Shown here piece after piece: positions 47,986-59,169 of a stretch of 64,000 bases of DNA. A program made the position numbers and the translations under genes. Numbering within the stretch: the stretch's first letter is position 1; each line of letters opens with the position of its first letter. The stretch lies in NCBI GenBank assembly GCA_030544215.1, contig JARZZO010000004.1, positions 46,551,980 to 46,615,979 of the forward strand. The letters run 5' to 3'. This DNA is from Zantedeschia hybrid cultivar. Taxonomy: Eukaryota > Streptophyta > Magnoliopsida > Alismatales > Araceae. Under the pieces are notes generated by a model, which worked only from the letters and a program-made list of their open reading frames with translations, was not told where the DNA came from and made no database searches.

Positions 47986-48005
47986 TTCTCCCCCGCTTAA
48001 AAGAA
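47986..48005 (-). promoter_or_regulatory. Gypsy-1 polypurine tract
   Basis: The minus strand reads TTCTTTTAAGCGGGGGAGAA up to the 3' LTR. It is nearly identical to the Gypsy-2 tract. Confidence 0.88.
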
Positions 48006-48075
48006 TTTCATCCCCAAAATTGCTGCTAAAAGTAACAAGATCGAAAAAAATAATGGTACAAGCTTACTAGAAAAA

Positions 48076-51000
48076 TTACGGGAAAAGGTAGGGAAACTGC
48101 TTCCCCATTTCATCCTCTCGCTCCCAGGTAGCCTCGCCTCTGGAGCGATGTTGCCAAATCACCTTAAACAGAGGAACAACCTTGTTCCGCAGGACCTGTT
48201 CCCTGCGATCTTCAATACGCACTGGAAATTCTGGGAAGAACAAGTCCTCACCGACTTCCAACTCTGAAAAGTCCAACACATGAGATGGATCCTGAATATA
48301 TTTCCTCAACAAAGAAACATGGAACACATCATGCACTCCTGCAAGACTGGGCGGCAAGGCTAGCTGATACGCCGTTTCCCCAATTCGAGCAAGAATGGGA
48401 AAAGGCCCAACATATCGTGGACTCAGCTTACCTCGCTTCCCGAATCTCATCACACCCTTGGAGGGTGAGACTCGGAGAAACACGTGGTCCCCAACCTCAA
48501 ACTCAAGCGGTCTCCTATGGACGTCTGCATAACTCTTCTGTCTGCTCTGAGCTGTAGTCAACCTCTGCAGCACCACTCTGGCAACCTCAGCACACTGCTG
48601 AACCAACTCTGGCCCTGCTATCTACCTCTCGCCAATCTCAGACCAATTTGTAGGAGATCGACACGGCCGCCCGTACAATGCCTCATAAGGCGCCATGCCG
48701 ATACTAGAATGATAACTATTGTTGTAAGCAAACTCCACTGTAGACAAGTGCTGCTCCCAAAAACCTCCCCAATCTAGGCAACATGCCCTGAGCATATCCT
48801 CTAGTGTCTGAATGGTCCTCTCCGACTGCCCATCAGTCTTAGGATGATAAGCCGAGCTGAAGGGTAACTGTGTGCCCAAGGCCTTCTGAAAACTCTTCCA
48901 GAACCTAGAAGTAAATCTCGGATCCCGGTCTGACACGATGGATAAGGGCACCCCGTACAGAGAGATGATCTGGTCCACAAACAACTTAGCCAAGTTACCG
49001 ACTGACCAGTCTTTCCTAATAGCCAGAAAGTGTGTCGACTTAGTCAATCGATCAACAATGACCCAGGTCGCGTCTCTTCTGCCAGGGGACACAGGTAATC
49101 CCATCACAAAGTCCATAGTCACGTGTTCCCATTTCCATTCCGGGATCGGCAAAGGCTGCAACAATTCTCCTGGTCTCTGGTGTTCTGCCTTAACCTGTTG
49201 GCAAGTCAGGTACCTTGCCATATAATCAACCACGTCCTTCTTCATACCAGGCCACCAAAAGTGCCTCCTCAAACAATGATACATCTTAGTCGTTCCGGAA
49301 TGCACTGCATATCTAGAACAGTGCGCCTCATCCAGGACACTCCTGCGCACGTCTTCCTCGGCTGGGACATATGGTCTGCCTTTAAATCTGACTGTACCAT
49401 CATTCCACAACTCCACCTCTGGTGTTTGGAGAACCTACGGTAACTTTGCATCTGCCCTCTGAGCCTCGATTACAGCATGGTACACTGCTGGCCTCACAGT
49501 TAAGCTGACCAACATGGCTCTATTAGCCTCTCGCGGAATCCTAAAGGAAGATTCCATAACCTACTCAAATAACCTCCATTCTTGAACCATAAGATATGAT
49601 ACGACTGTCTTCTGACTCAAGGCGTCTGCCACCACATTTGCCTTACCTGGATGATACGAAAGGTCGAGATCATAATTTTTGATGAACTCCATCCACCTGC
49701 GCTGCCTTAAGTTCAGATCCTTCTGCGTGAATACATACTTCAGGCTCTTGTGATCGGTAAAAACCTGAAATTTCTCTCCATACAAATAATGCCGCCAGAT
49801 CTTTAATGCAAACCCCATAGCTGCCAACTCTAAGTCATGAGTGGGATAGTTCTCCTCATGCTTCTTCAGGTGCCTAGAAGCATAGGCTACGACCTTACCA
49901 TGCTGCATCAGAACCGCACCCAAACCTCGACGAGATGCATCTGAATAAACCACAAATCCACCGGAACCTGATGGAAGCACTAGCACTAGAGCCGAAATGA
50001 GGCGAGTCTTCAACTCAATGAAACTCTGCTCACATTCCTCGGTCCACATGAAACGAACTCCTTTACGAGTCAACCTCGACAAGGGGGTCGCTATCGAAGA
50101 AAAACCCTAGACAAACCGTCTGTAATATTCTGTTAACCCCAAGAAGCTCCTAATCTCAGTTACTGTTTTCGGTCTGCTCAAGTCCATCACTGCCTTAATC
50201 TTGGCTGAATCCACTGCAATGCCATCTCCAGAAATGACATGCCCCAGGAAGTGCACCTTATCTAGCCATAATTCACACTTACTAAACTTGGCATAGAGTT
50301 GGTGCTCTCTCAGAACCTGCAATACCACCTGAAGATGTGTGGCATGCTCTTCCTCAGAAGAAGAGTATACCAAAATATCATCTAAAAATACCACCACAAA
50401 CTGATCTAGGTAGGCCCTGAAGACCCGGTTCATCAAATCCATAAAAGCCGCCGGAGCATTGGTCAAGCCAAAAGGCATAACCAAAAACTCATAATGTCCA
50501 TACCGAGTCCTTAAGGCCGACTTACTAACATCAACCTCACGGATCCTCATCTGATAATACCTAGATCTCAAGTGAATCTTTGAAAACATCTTCGCAGACT
50601 GCAACTGATCCATCAGATCATCGATCCTCGGAAGTGGGTACTTGTTCTTTATCGTCACCTGGTTCAGTTGTCTATAATCAGTACACAATCTCAGAGAACC
50701 ATCTTTCTTCCTTACAAATAGAACTGGAGCACCCCACGGAGAAGTACTGGGACGAATAAAACCCTTATCCAGCAATTCCTGTAACTATGCCTTCAAGTCA
50801 GCGAGTTCGGTCGGAGCCATCCGATATAGGGCCTTAGACAAGGGCACCGTACTGGTTGCAAGCTCGATAGAAAACTCAACCTCTCGCTGAGGAGGAAGGC
50901 CAAGCAACTCCTCAGGAAACACAACAACAAAGTCACAAACTATAGGCATCTCCCAAGGACCAGAACTACTACTAACATCAGCTAAAACAACAGAGCTCAA

Positions 51001-51236
51001 GAAAGCCTCACAGCCACCGACAAGCAAAATCTAGGCCTTAAAGGTAGAAATAAGAATACCATGAGAAGAGAGCCTAATACCTTGGAAGTAGAAGGTCGGG
51101 ATGTCCTGAATAGAGAAACGCACCCTCTTCCTTTGGCAGTCCACCTCGACAAAATAAGCCTCCAACCAGTCCATACCCAAGATGGCATCAAAGTCGCAAA
51201 TGGCAAGCACAACTAACTGGGTAGGCAACTCATGGC
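48076..51236 (-). pseudogene. Gypsy-1 pol: protease end, RT, RNase H, integrase, chromodomain
   Basis: One minus-strand frame. Domains from high to low coordinates: protease C-terminus FDAILGMDWLEAY (about 51150-51200); RT (50107-50775) with YPLPRIDDLMDQL and the polymerase site VVVFLDDILVYS; RNase H (49561-50082) with YSDASRRGLGAVL and HPGKANVVADALS; integrase (48622-49416) with a His/Cys site, VTMDF, SDRDPRF and GQSERTIQTLE; and a C-terminal chromodomain-like segment (VLRNKVVPLFKVIW, EATWEREDEM, to 48076). Lesions: RT motif A reads KIHLRSRYYQ where active relatives have aspartate before LRS; the integrase zinc site has YLTC where relatives have CLTC; and six in-frame TAG stops (about 51030, 50785, 50107, 49561, 49437 and 48622). 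Not functional. Confidence 0.92.
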
Positions 51237-51241
51237 CCTCA

Positions 51242-52818
51242 TATTAGAATTTGGTGGCCTCAAAGCCAATCATTGTACATTCTAGTTCAGATTATTAATA
51301 AAGGCAATTATTTCTTCATTTAATAGTTCTCGCAAACGACTATCGTAATGAAGGTCTATAGACAAATATATGGGATATTGAATCATAATGAGATCATGAT
51401 AGTGAGATCAATATCCTAAGGCAATAGTCTTAAATAGTTCTCGATCATAGGATATTTGAGATGGACATTAAATATCCGATAAGATCGACACAAGTTATGT
51501 CTGCTCATATGATGAGGGTGAATGATCTCACATTCACTCGTGTGGTGACACTAAGACAAACAAGTGGGTGCTTATTAGAGAATGAGTTTACTGAACAGAC
51601 CCAAATAAGAATTCCTGGATGGTAATTATACATATTAGTCAACCAGGGAATTTATTTGTTGCAGTAGCGCAGTTGGTCCTTTGACCTGAGTCACCAATGA
51701 TACCTTGTTTGTGGACCATTGTATCTTGATTCTCTGACTCGTGGACTTTAACCATTAAGCCCACCATAATCGGTCTTTCAGATACAGTGGAAAGCTTGCG
51801 AAGGTAATTGAGTGAACAACAAGGGATCACTCACTCTTGGTATAAGACTGGAGAGAGAATGTCCCATAGATGTGTACACAGAAATCCCTGGTCAGGGTCT
51901 AATGAAAGAGATGTCTTTCTAGATATTAACTGTGTACTGGAATCCATCTGGATAATGCGATAGAGGGTTTGACTATAAAACCATACCCTTGCGTTATCGG
52001 GACATTGCATGAGTGAAGGATTATATCTGTGCGGTATCTGCAGATGGAAAGGTTCAATTGAAGGGAACAGTATCCCTTATATCTTATGGGATCATGAGGT
52101 AGTGTTTGGTGCTGTTCATGATCAGAAGGCCAAGTGAATTAATCATCGGATGATAATTTACTTGTTTATTAAATTAATCATTTAACATGTGATGTTTAAA
52201 TGTTAATTAATAAATATTAAACTCAAGAAACAGTTCTAAGTTTAATGGGCCTGCAACCGGACTGATATATGGGCCTAGAGGGTCACACACATAAGAGTTC
52301 TCGTCAGACGGTGAGAGATGTTAAATTTCACGCTTATCTGGGTTTTTGTGAAAAGCTACAGGATAAACATGAAGATTTAATAGAGAATTATCCAAGGCCA
52401 AACTCTTGGATAATCATGAGGATTAACTGTTGTGCTTATCCTTATTTCTATATAAGGAGGGCCAAGGGGGAGTGGTAAAAAGTTAGTTGGACGAATTTTT
52501 ACTCCCAAGATTCTCTCTCCTCTCTCTCTCTCCTTCTCGGAGTGGATCTGTCTCTCTCCGCGCATGGTGGATCTGAGATCTGGTCGGAGCACTCAAGTCG
52601 AGGAGGAAATCGCGTCTGCTGCGGGAACTCGTGTGGATACTTCTAGAGATCGTGCGCGTGCGCGATTACCGAGTCGGCATCATCCACGGGAGATTCGAAA
52701 CCCCGCAAAGGTGAAGAACTGTTCTTCCCGCGTTAGTTTTAATGTCCGTTTTACGACCCCAGCAACCGATACAATGGAATCATTTTTATTTCCGCTGCGT
52801 TCATGACGATTCCTAACA
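51242..52818 (+). repeat. Copia-D 5' LTR
   Basis: 1,577-bp LTR with TATA box at 52449-52455 and a CT-rich R/U5 start (TCTCTCTCCTTCTC near 52520). Confidence 0.94.
52449..52455 (+). promoter_or_regulatory. TATA box in Copia-D 5' LTR
   Basis: CTATATAAGGAGGGCC, the same as in Copia-A. About 30 bp downstream the sequence enters the CT-rich part where the transcript probably starts. Confidence 0.6.
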
Positions 52819-52819
52819 G

Positions 52820-52837
52820 TGGTATCAGAGCCAGGTT
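52820..52837 (+). promoter_or_regulatory. Copia-D primer-binding site
   Basis: TGGTATCAGAGCCAGGTT, one base after the 5' LTR; methionine-tRNA type. Confidence 0.92.
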
Positions 52838-53489
52838 CCGCTGGTTCGGTTGTAAAACGGCACCGTTTTGTGTGTTTTCTCGTTATGCGTGAAGAATCCG
52901 TATTGTACGTGTTCTTGTATTTAATCCGATTAAAAATGACAGATTAGTGTTCATATGATGATCACGATCAATTTGATTATTTTTCTGTATTTTTCGGATT
53001 TTTATTTGGGTTTTTCGGAGTTCTTCATGTGATGATGAACTGGGGTACTTCGGCGGCTTCGCACGGGCATTCCAAGTGTTGGGATGGCGGCCCGGATGTC
53101 TGGATCTATTGGTGATAGTCACCACTTCACATTGGGCATGAAAATCGGCATCGGAGTGCCCTTGGAGGTGCTAAAAATCAAGCCCAAACTCGGTTGTTTA
53201 ACCCTGCAAAATCAGATTTTAAGGGTGAGTTTAGGGCTCGATCCAAGGGCCATTTGGCGATCGCCGGCGGCCCTGCCGGCGCCGGGCGTGTCGCCGGAGC
53301 AAGGACGACGCCGGTAGGGGCCTGGCGCCGCCGGACGCAGGCCGGCGACGGCGCAGCCGCCCCTTCTTCCCGCCGTCTGCCAACAGGTTAGGTTGCAGAG
53401 AAAATTAGGGCTCGGGCCGGTCGAGTTGCAGGTGAAGTGGCCGGACCGCCCGGTCCCGACCCGGTCGGACCGGGCCGGGGGCCGGGCGG

Positions 53490-53600
53490 CGCCCTGGCCG
53501 AGCCAGGGTGCGCCCTGGCCGAGCCAGGGCTCGACCCTGGCTGAGCCACGGTTCGACCCTGGCCGAGCCAGGGGGCCTGGGTCCGGGCCATTGGGCCTTA
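53490..53600. repeat. GC-rich CCCTGGC/GCCAGGG repeats, Copia-D leader
   Basis: CCCTGGCCGAGCCAGGG-type units occur four times in about 100 bp. Each unit is itself an inverted repeat. Confidence 0.75.
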
Positions 53601-54729
53601 ATGGGCTGGGCCCATTATTATTTTTATTAAAAATTGTTTTTAATTACTGTTTAGCCCCTTATAAACCCAATTTTAGCCCGTTTTAGCCTGTTTTAAAATT
53701 GTTTTAAAACAGAATAATTATAGAAATAATTGATAATTGTTATTAATTAATTTTTATGATTATTAACAGGTTATTAAAGTGTTTAATAACTGTTAGTCTA
53801 TTAAAGGGCTTTATAATTAATGGGTGTTAGTTAATTATTTAAAATTGTTTTAGATAATTAATTCCCTGTTAATTTAATTAGTTTAAAATTGTTTTAAACT
53901 AATTTCATGCATAACTTGATTACACTTTGCCGTTCAAATTGTTTGAATTATTATTTAGATTAACTGAATAGTTTAGTTAGTTTAATTGTCAATAATGTTT
54001 TGAATATTATTGATTATGCTGAAATAAATGTTATTTCGAAAACTAATTGGTATTATAATTTTATATTTATAAAATTTAATACCAAACAGCAATTATGTGA
54101 TGATTGTGATGCATGTGATGTGTTTTATGGTGGGATGATCATGGACTTAAAATTTTCATGTGATGAATGATATGAATGGATGCGATGCTTATTTCATTTG
54201 GCATTTTAAATAGGACCTGCGTGTCCTCCTCTCTCTTAATCCAAGTGTACTTTCTACCTTCTTATAAGATTGTACTCTCCTTGATAAGATCAAGGTTTCT
54301 AATTGTTTAAATGTACATTTGTAGACCTGCGAATCCTGAATTTTGTATTTAAATGTATCGGATTAAGTTTAGAGGACGGGATCTTTTGAAGACACCTCTG
54401 GAGGGAGGACTCGCATCAAATGGAACCAGTGTTGCTGTTTTCACATTAGGATCCTATTATGGATCATCGTTTGGCTCCGATGATTCCATAGTAGTTTAAG
54501 CAGTCCATGATCATCCCCATTTAATTTTTCTGCATATATGTGATGTTTGCGGACTATGCTATCATATATATATTTCTATTAAGTATATTGATACTTCAAA
54601 TTGAAATACTATTGATAGCACGATTTTTTACAAATCAAAATCAAATCCCTCTTTTAAAACTTAAGTTGTAAACGTGAGATATTAAGAATAATCCACGTAA
54701 CCCACCATCATTATAGATCTTAGGATAAT

Positions 54730-55050
54730 TCTTATCTCAAACGGATTTGTTGTGCTACCACAAGGTCTGTTTGATTTAGAAATTAAACTAGGTCTACGAC
54801 ATGTGATGTCATTAAGATGAATGGACAAATAGTGTAGTTTTGTTGTGCTACCACAAGGATTGCACTATGAATTCATGTCATCTAAGTAATGATGGATAAA
54901 CTTAACTGAATCAAATTGATTTGTTGTGCTACCACAAGGTCATTCTGATTCAGGGGTTAAATCGATCGGATATTGCAAACGTTGCAACTGTCAAGAGTTG
55001 ACTGCCTAAGGGACTTGATGTGATTTGTTGTGCTACCACAAGGTCACATG
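54730..55050 (+). repeat. Four-hairpin array, Copia-D leader
   Basis: Four identical cores TTGTTGTGCTACCACAAGG begin at 54747, 54840, 54921 and 55025 (spacings 93, 81 and 104 nt). TTGTG and CACAA form a 5-bp stem with loop CTAC. Outside a small bulge each copy has its own complementary arms: TCAAACGGA/TCTGTTTGA, ATAGTGTA/TGCACTAT, TGAATCAAA/TTCTGATTCA and GATGTGA/TCACATGC. The arms differ between copies but pairing is kept. Confidence 0.82.
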
Positions 55051-55074
55051 CATGTTGCCCGAAGGATTCTGATC

Positions 55075-55146
55075 CCCACTAGGAGATCACCGGAATCTCC
55101 CGTTCTGTATCTTAGAGGGTCATACAGATCGCCGAAAAATAGTGGG
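55075..55146 (+). other. Predicted three-way RNA junction, Copia-D leader
   Basis: CCCACTA (55075-55081) faces TAGTGGG (55140-55146). Inside are GGAGA/TCTCC (55082-55086 and 55096-55100) and CTGTAT/ATACAG (55105-55110 and 55122-55127). It ends 80 nt before the gag ATG. Confidence 0.65.
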
Positions 55147-55226
55147 AGCATAAATCTAGATTAAAAGTCCTTAATATGATTTTAAGAACTATCTGCTCAT
55201 TTTTATATATTTTCATGTAGGTCGCT

Positions 55227-58200
55227 ATGTCGTCACCTAACCCCCTCCGATGCATACTTGATGCAAACAAACTCACGGGACCAAATTACATTGACTGGTT
55301 ACGCAACCTGAAGATTGTCCTCAGGTGCGAAAAGCTAGCCTATGTCCTGGATCAACCAGATCCAGTGCAACCCGGTGATAATACTAACGAAGATGAATTA
55401 ATGATGTATGAAAATTGGAAGGAGGACTCTGTCAAGGTCCAGTGTTATATGTTCGGTTCAATGAACAATGAACTGCAGCGACAGCATGATAACATGGAAC
55501 CTAAGACCATTCTGAATCACCTACAAGAGTTGTTTGGTGAACAATCCAGAACAGAAAGATATGAGATATCTAAGAAATTGTTCAGGACCAGAATGAGCGA
55601 GGGCACATCTGTGCAAACTCATGTGCTCAAGATGATAGAATGGATTGAGAGGCTTGCTGTGCTGGGCTTTGTTATGAACAATGACCTGAGCATTGACTTA
55701 ATCCTACAGTCCCTTCCAGATTCATTTTCATAATTCATTATCAACTTCAATATGAACAAAATTGAAGTTTCACTAGCTGAGCTGCTCAACATGTTGAAGA
55801 CAGCTGAAGGCACTATCCAGAAAGATAAGCCAAGTGTAATGCTTGTTGGTAAGACCAACAAGAAAAGGAAAGCTGGACAGACCTTTAAGAAAGGTAAGCC
55901 TAAGAAGCAAGTGAAAAGCAAACCGGCGGCACAAAAGGACAAAGCTAAAGTCAATGATAAAGGTCAGTGTTTCCACTGCCATAAAGAAGGTCATTGGAAG
56001 AGAAACTGCAAGATTTATCTTGCAGAAAAAGCAAAGGAGAAGCTTGGTGAAGCTTCAGGTATTCTCATGATCGATCTTAACTTGTCTTATAGAGAATCAA
56101 CATCCTGGGTATTAGATACTGGATGTGTTTCTCATATCTGCAATAACTTGCAGGTGTTAACAAGTAAGAGAAGATTGAATTGCGGAGACGTGGATCTGAG
56201 GCTCGGGAATGGAGCAAAAGTTGCTGCGTTAGCTGTGGGGACAGCAAGACTTCAGATGCCGTCAGGAGACTCCTTGGAACTGATAGATTGTTATTATGTT
56301 CCAACCATTATTAGGAATATCATATCTATTTCATGTTTAGATAGACAAGGATATTCTATGAAACTAGAGAATAAAGGTTGTTCAATTTATCAAGGAGACA
56401 AATTGTTTGCTTCCGGATATTTATTGAATGGATTATATTTACTTGATATTTCATATGATGTTTGTCTGGTAAATAATTCTCTTGAACGCTTAGATAAGGA
56501 TGTGAATAAATCGTACCTATGGCATTGTAGGCTAGGTCATATAAATGAGAACAGGATCATAAGGTTGCAAAAGAATGGATATCTTGATCCATTTGATTAT
56601 GAATCATTTGCAACCTGTGAAGCTTGTCTCATGGGAAAGATGACCAAAGCTCCATTCTCAGGACATGGAGAAAGAGCTAAGGACTTATTGGAACTAATAC
56701 ATAGTTATGTATGTGGTCCAATGTCCACTCATGCTATAGGTGGTTACTCATACTTTGTTTCATTTACAGATGATTTCTCAAGATATGGCTACATATATTT
56801 GATGAAATATAAGTCAGAAGTCTTTGAGAAATTTAAAGAGTTTAAAAACGAAGTTGAGAACCAAACTGGAAAGAGTATTAAAACTCTTCGATCAGATCGA
56901 GGGGGTGAATACTTAAGTACAGAATTCACAGAATATCTTAAGGATAATGATATTTTGTCTCAATGGACTCCTCCCTATACACCTCAGTTAAATGGTGTAT
57001 CGGAAAGGAGAAATCGTACTCTATTAGATATGGTACGATCCATGATGAGTTATGCCAAACTTCCAATCTCTTTATGGGGATATGCACTGTTGACTGCTGC
57101 ATATCTGTTGAACAAAGTTCCGAGTAAGTCAGTACCTTCCACTCCATATGAGATATGGAAAGGAAAGAAACCAGACTTTAAGCATGTTAGAGTCTGGGGT
57201 TGTCCTGCACATGTCAAAAGACATGATCCAGACAAACTGGATTCCAGGACAGAGAAATGTAGATTTGTGAGATATCCAAAAGAGAGTTTTGGATATTACT
57301 TCTATCAGCCCAGCGATCAAAGGGTGTTTGTCGCAAAAAGAGCTGCCTTCTTAGAGAAAGAATATCTTTCAAAAGAAGACAGTGGGAGCAAGATAGAACT
57401 AGAAGAAATTCTAGACTCACAAATCAACACTGGTTCATCTACTGAACCAATGACTCAAGAACTTGTTCAAGATATACACAAAAGGTTCGCAGATCAGGTA
57501 GAGTGCCTAAGCAGCCTGAAAGATATGTTGGACATATCGATGAAGGCAAACCAAAAGTGCACTTAAATGAGGATGATGATCCTCAAACCTACCTTGAAGC
57601 CATAAATAGTCATGAATAAGAAAAATGGCAAGAGGCAATGGATTCTGAAATTCAGTCCATGTATGCCAACCAAGTTTGGAACTTGGTTGATCTGCCAGAA
57701 GGTATAGTACCTATTGGCAGTAAATGGATCTTTAAAAGAAAGATTGGGGCAGATGGACAGATTGACAGATACAAGGCCAGGCTTGTAGCAGAAGGATATC
57801 GTCAAAGGCAAGGCATTGACTATGACGAAACCTTTTCTCTAGTTGCCATGATTAAGTCAATCAGAATACTTCTTGCTATCGCTGCATTCTACGATTATGA
57901 AATATGGCAAATGGATGTGAAAACAGCATTCCTTAACGGGAACCTTCAAGAAGAGGTGTATATGATACAACCTGAAGGATTCACTTCCAAAGAGTATTCA
58001 AGCAAGGTATGCAAGCTGCAAAGATCCATCTATGGATTAAAGCAGGCATCCCGAACTTGGAACTTAAGATTTGATGAAGCAATCAAATCTTATGACTTCA
58101 TTAAGAATGAAGATGAACCTTGTGTATACAAAAAGGCTAGTGGGAGCGCGGTTACCTTTTTAGTACTTTATGTTGATGACATTCTACTCATTGGGAATGA

Positions 58201-59155
58201 TGTAGGAATGTTATCATCGGTAAAGGCTTGGTTATCCAAAAACTTCTCCATGAAAGATTTGGGAGAAGCATCCTATATTCTGGGAATAAGGATCTATAGA
58301 GATAGGTCCAAAAGGATGCTTGGCTTGTCCCAATCTATGTACATAGATACCATAGTCAAAAGGTTTGGCATGGAAAATTCCAAGAGAGGCCTTGTTCCTA
58401 TGAGGCATGGAATTTATCTCTCTAAAGAAATGTCTCCCAAGACACCTGAAGAGAGAGCATACATGGATAGAGTTCCTTATGCGTCGGCAATAGGATCTAT
58501 CATGTATGCAATGCTATGTACTAGGCTTGATGTGGCACATCCATTAAGTGTCACCAGTAGATATCAGGCTGATCCAGGTGAGGAACACTGGAAGGCGGTG
58601 AAATGTATCCTTAGATACTTGATAAGAACTAAGGATCTATTTCTCGTTTATGGAGGAAACGACTTGGAACTTCGAGGATTTACTGACTCGAGTTTCCAGT
58701 CGGATATGGATGACAGCAAATCCATGTATGGATTTGTGTTCATGTTAAATGGAGGTGCAGTAAGTTGGAAGAGTTCCAAACAGGAAACTACTGCAGATTC
58801 GACGACCGAAGCAGAATACATTGCTGCAGCTGAAGCGGCCAAGGAGGCGGTTTGGATGAAGAAGTTCATCTCGGCGCTTGGAGTCGTTCCAAGCATTTCA
58901 GATCCTGTTCCATTATTGTGTGACAACAATGGGGCAATTGCTCAAGCGAAGGAGCCAAGATCACATCAGAAGTCAAAGCACATTCTGAGACGATTTCATC
59001 TGATTCGTGAGATTATCGCCCGAGGAGATATAGTAGTTGAGAAAGTCTCATCTGAAGATAATGTAGCAGATCCCTTGACTAAGCCATTGTCTCAAAACAA
59101 TTTAGAACGTCACCTTAAGTCTATGGGACTTAGACACATGGGTGATTGGCTATAG
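55227..59155 (+). pseudogene. Copia-D gag-pol polyprotein, broken
   Basis: Starts MSSPNPLRCILDANKLTG at 55227. Order: gag (LQELFGEQSRTERYEI), zinc knuckle CFHCHKEGHWKRNC (about 55968-56010), protease LDTGCVSH (about 56112-56135), integrase H/C site (about 56513-56640) and core, RT with YVDDILLIGN (about 58169-58199), RNase H (TDSSFQSD, TEAEYIAAAEA, CDNNGAIAQ) and a normal stop at 59155. Breaks: TAA at 55731-55733; HSYVCGP in integrase, with tyrosine where Copia-A and -C have the catalytic aspartate; a 20-bp insertion at 57469-57488 that shifts the frame; TAA at 57617-57619. These indicate a non-functional copy, although all domains are present at full length. It is the most complete polyprotein in the window. 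Confidence 0.94.
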
Positions 59156-59169
59156 TCCAAGTGGGAGAA
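59156..59169 (+). promoter_or_regulatory. Copia-D polypurine tract
   Basis: CCAAGTGGGAGAA directly before the 3' LTR and just after the RNase H stop. Confidence 0.88.

Larger units (their letters stand above)
52838..55226 (+). other. Copia-D leader (5' untranslated region)
   Basis: About 2.4 kb. It has mixed sequence, a GC-rich block (53230-53620), an AT-rich block (53630-54070), unique DNA, the four-hairpin array (54730-55050) and the junction fold (55075-55146). Gag starts at 55227. The frames here, including those in the GC-rich part, are spurious. Confidence 0.82.

Noticed and set aside
54743..55045. CRISPR-like array (regular repeats with unique spacers)
   Set aside because: Only four units, unequal 80-104-nt spacing, no Cas genes, and a eukaryotic retroelement leader. 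The arms pair with each other, which suggests RNA hairpins.
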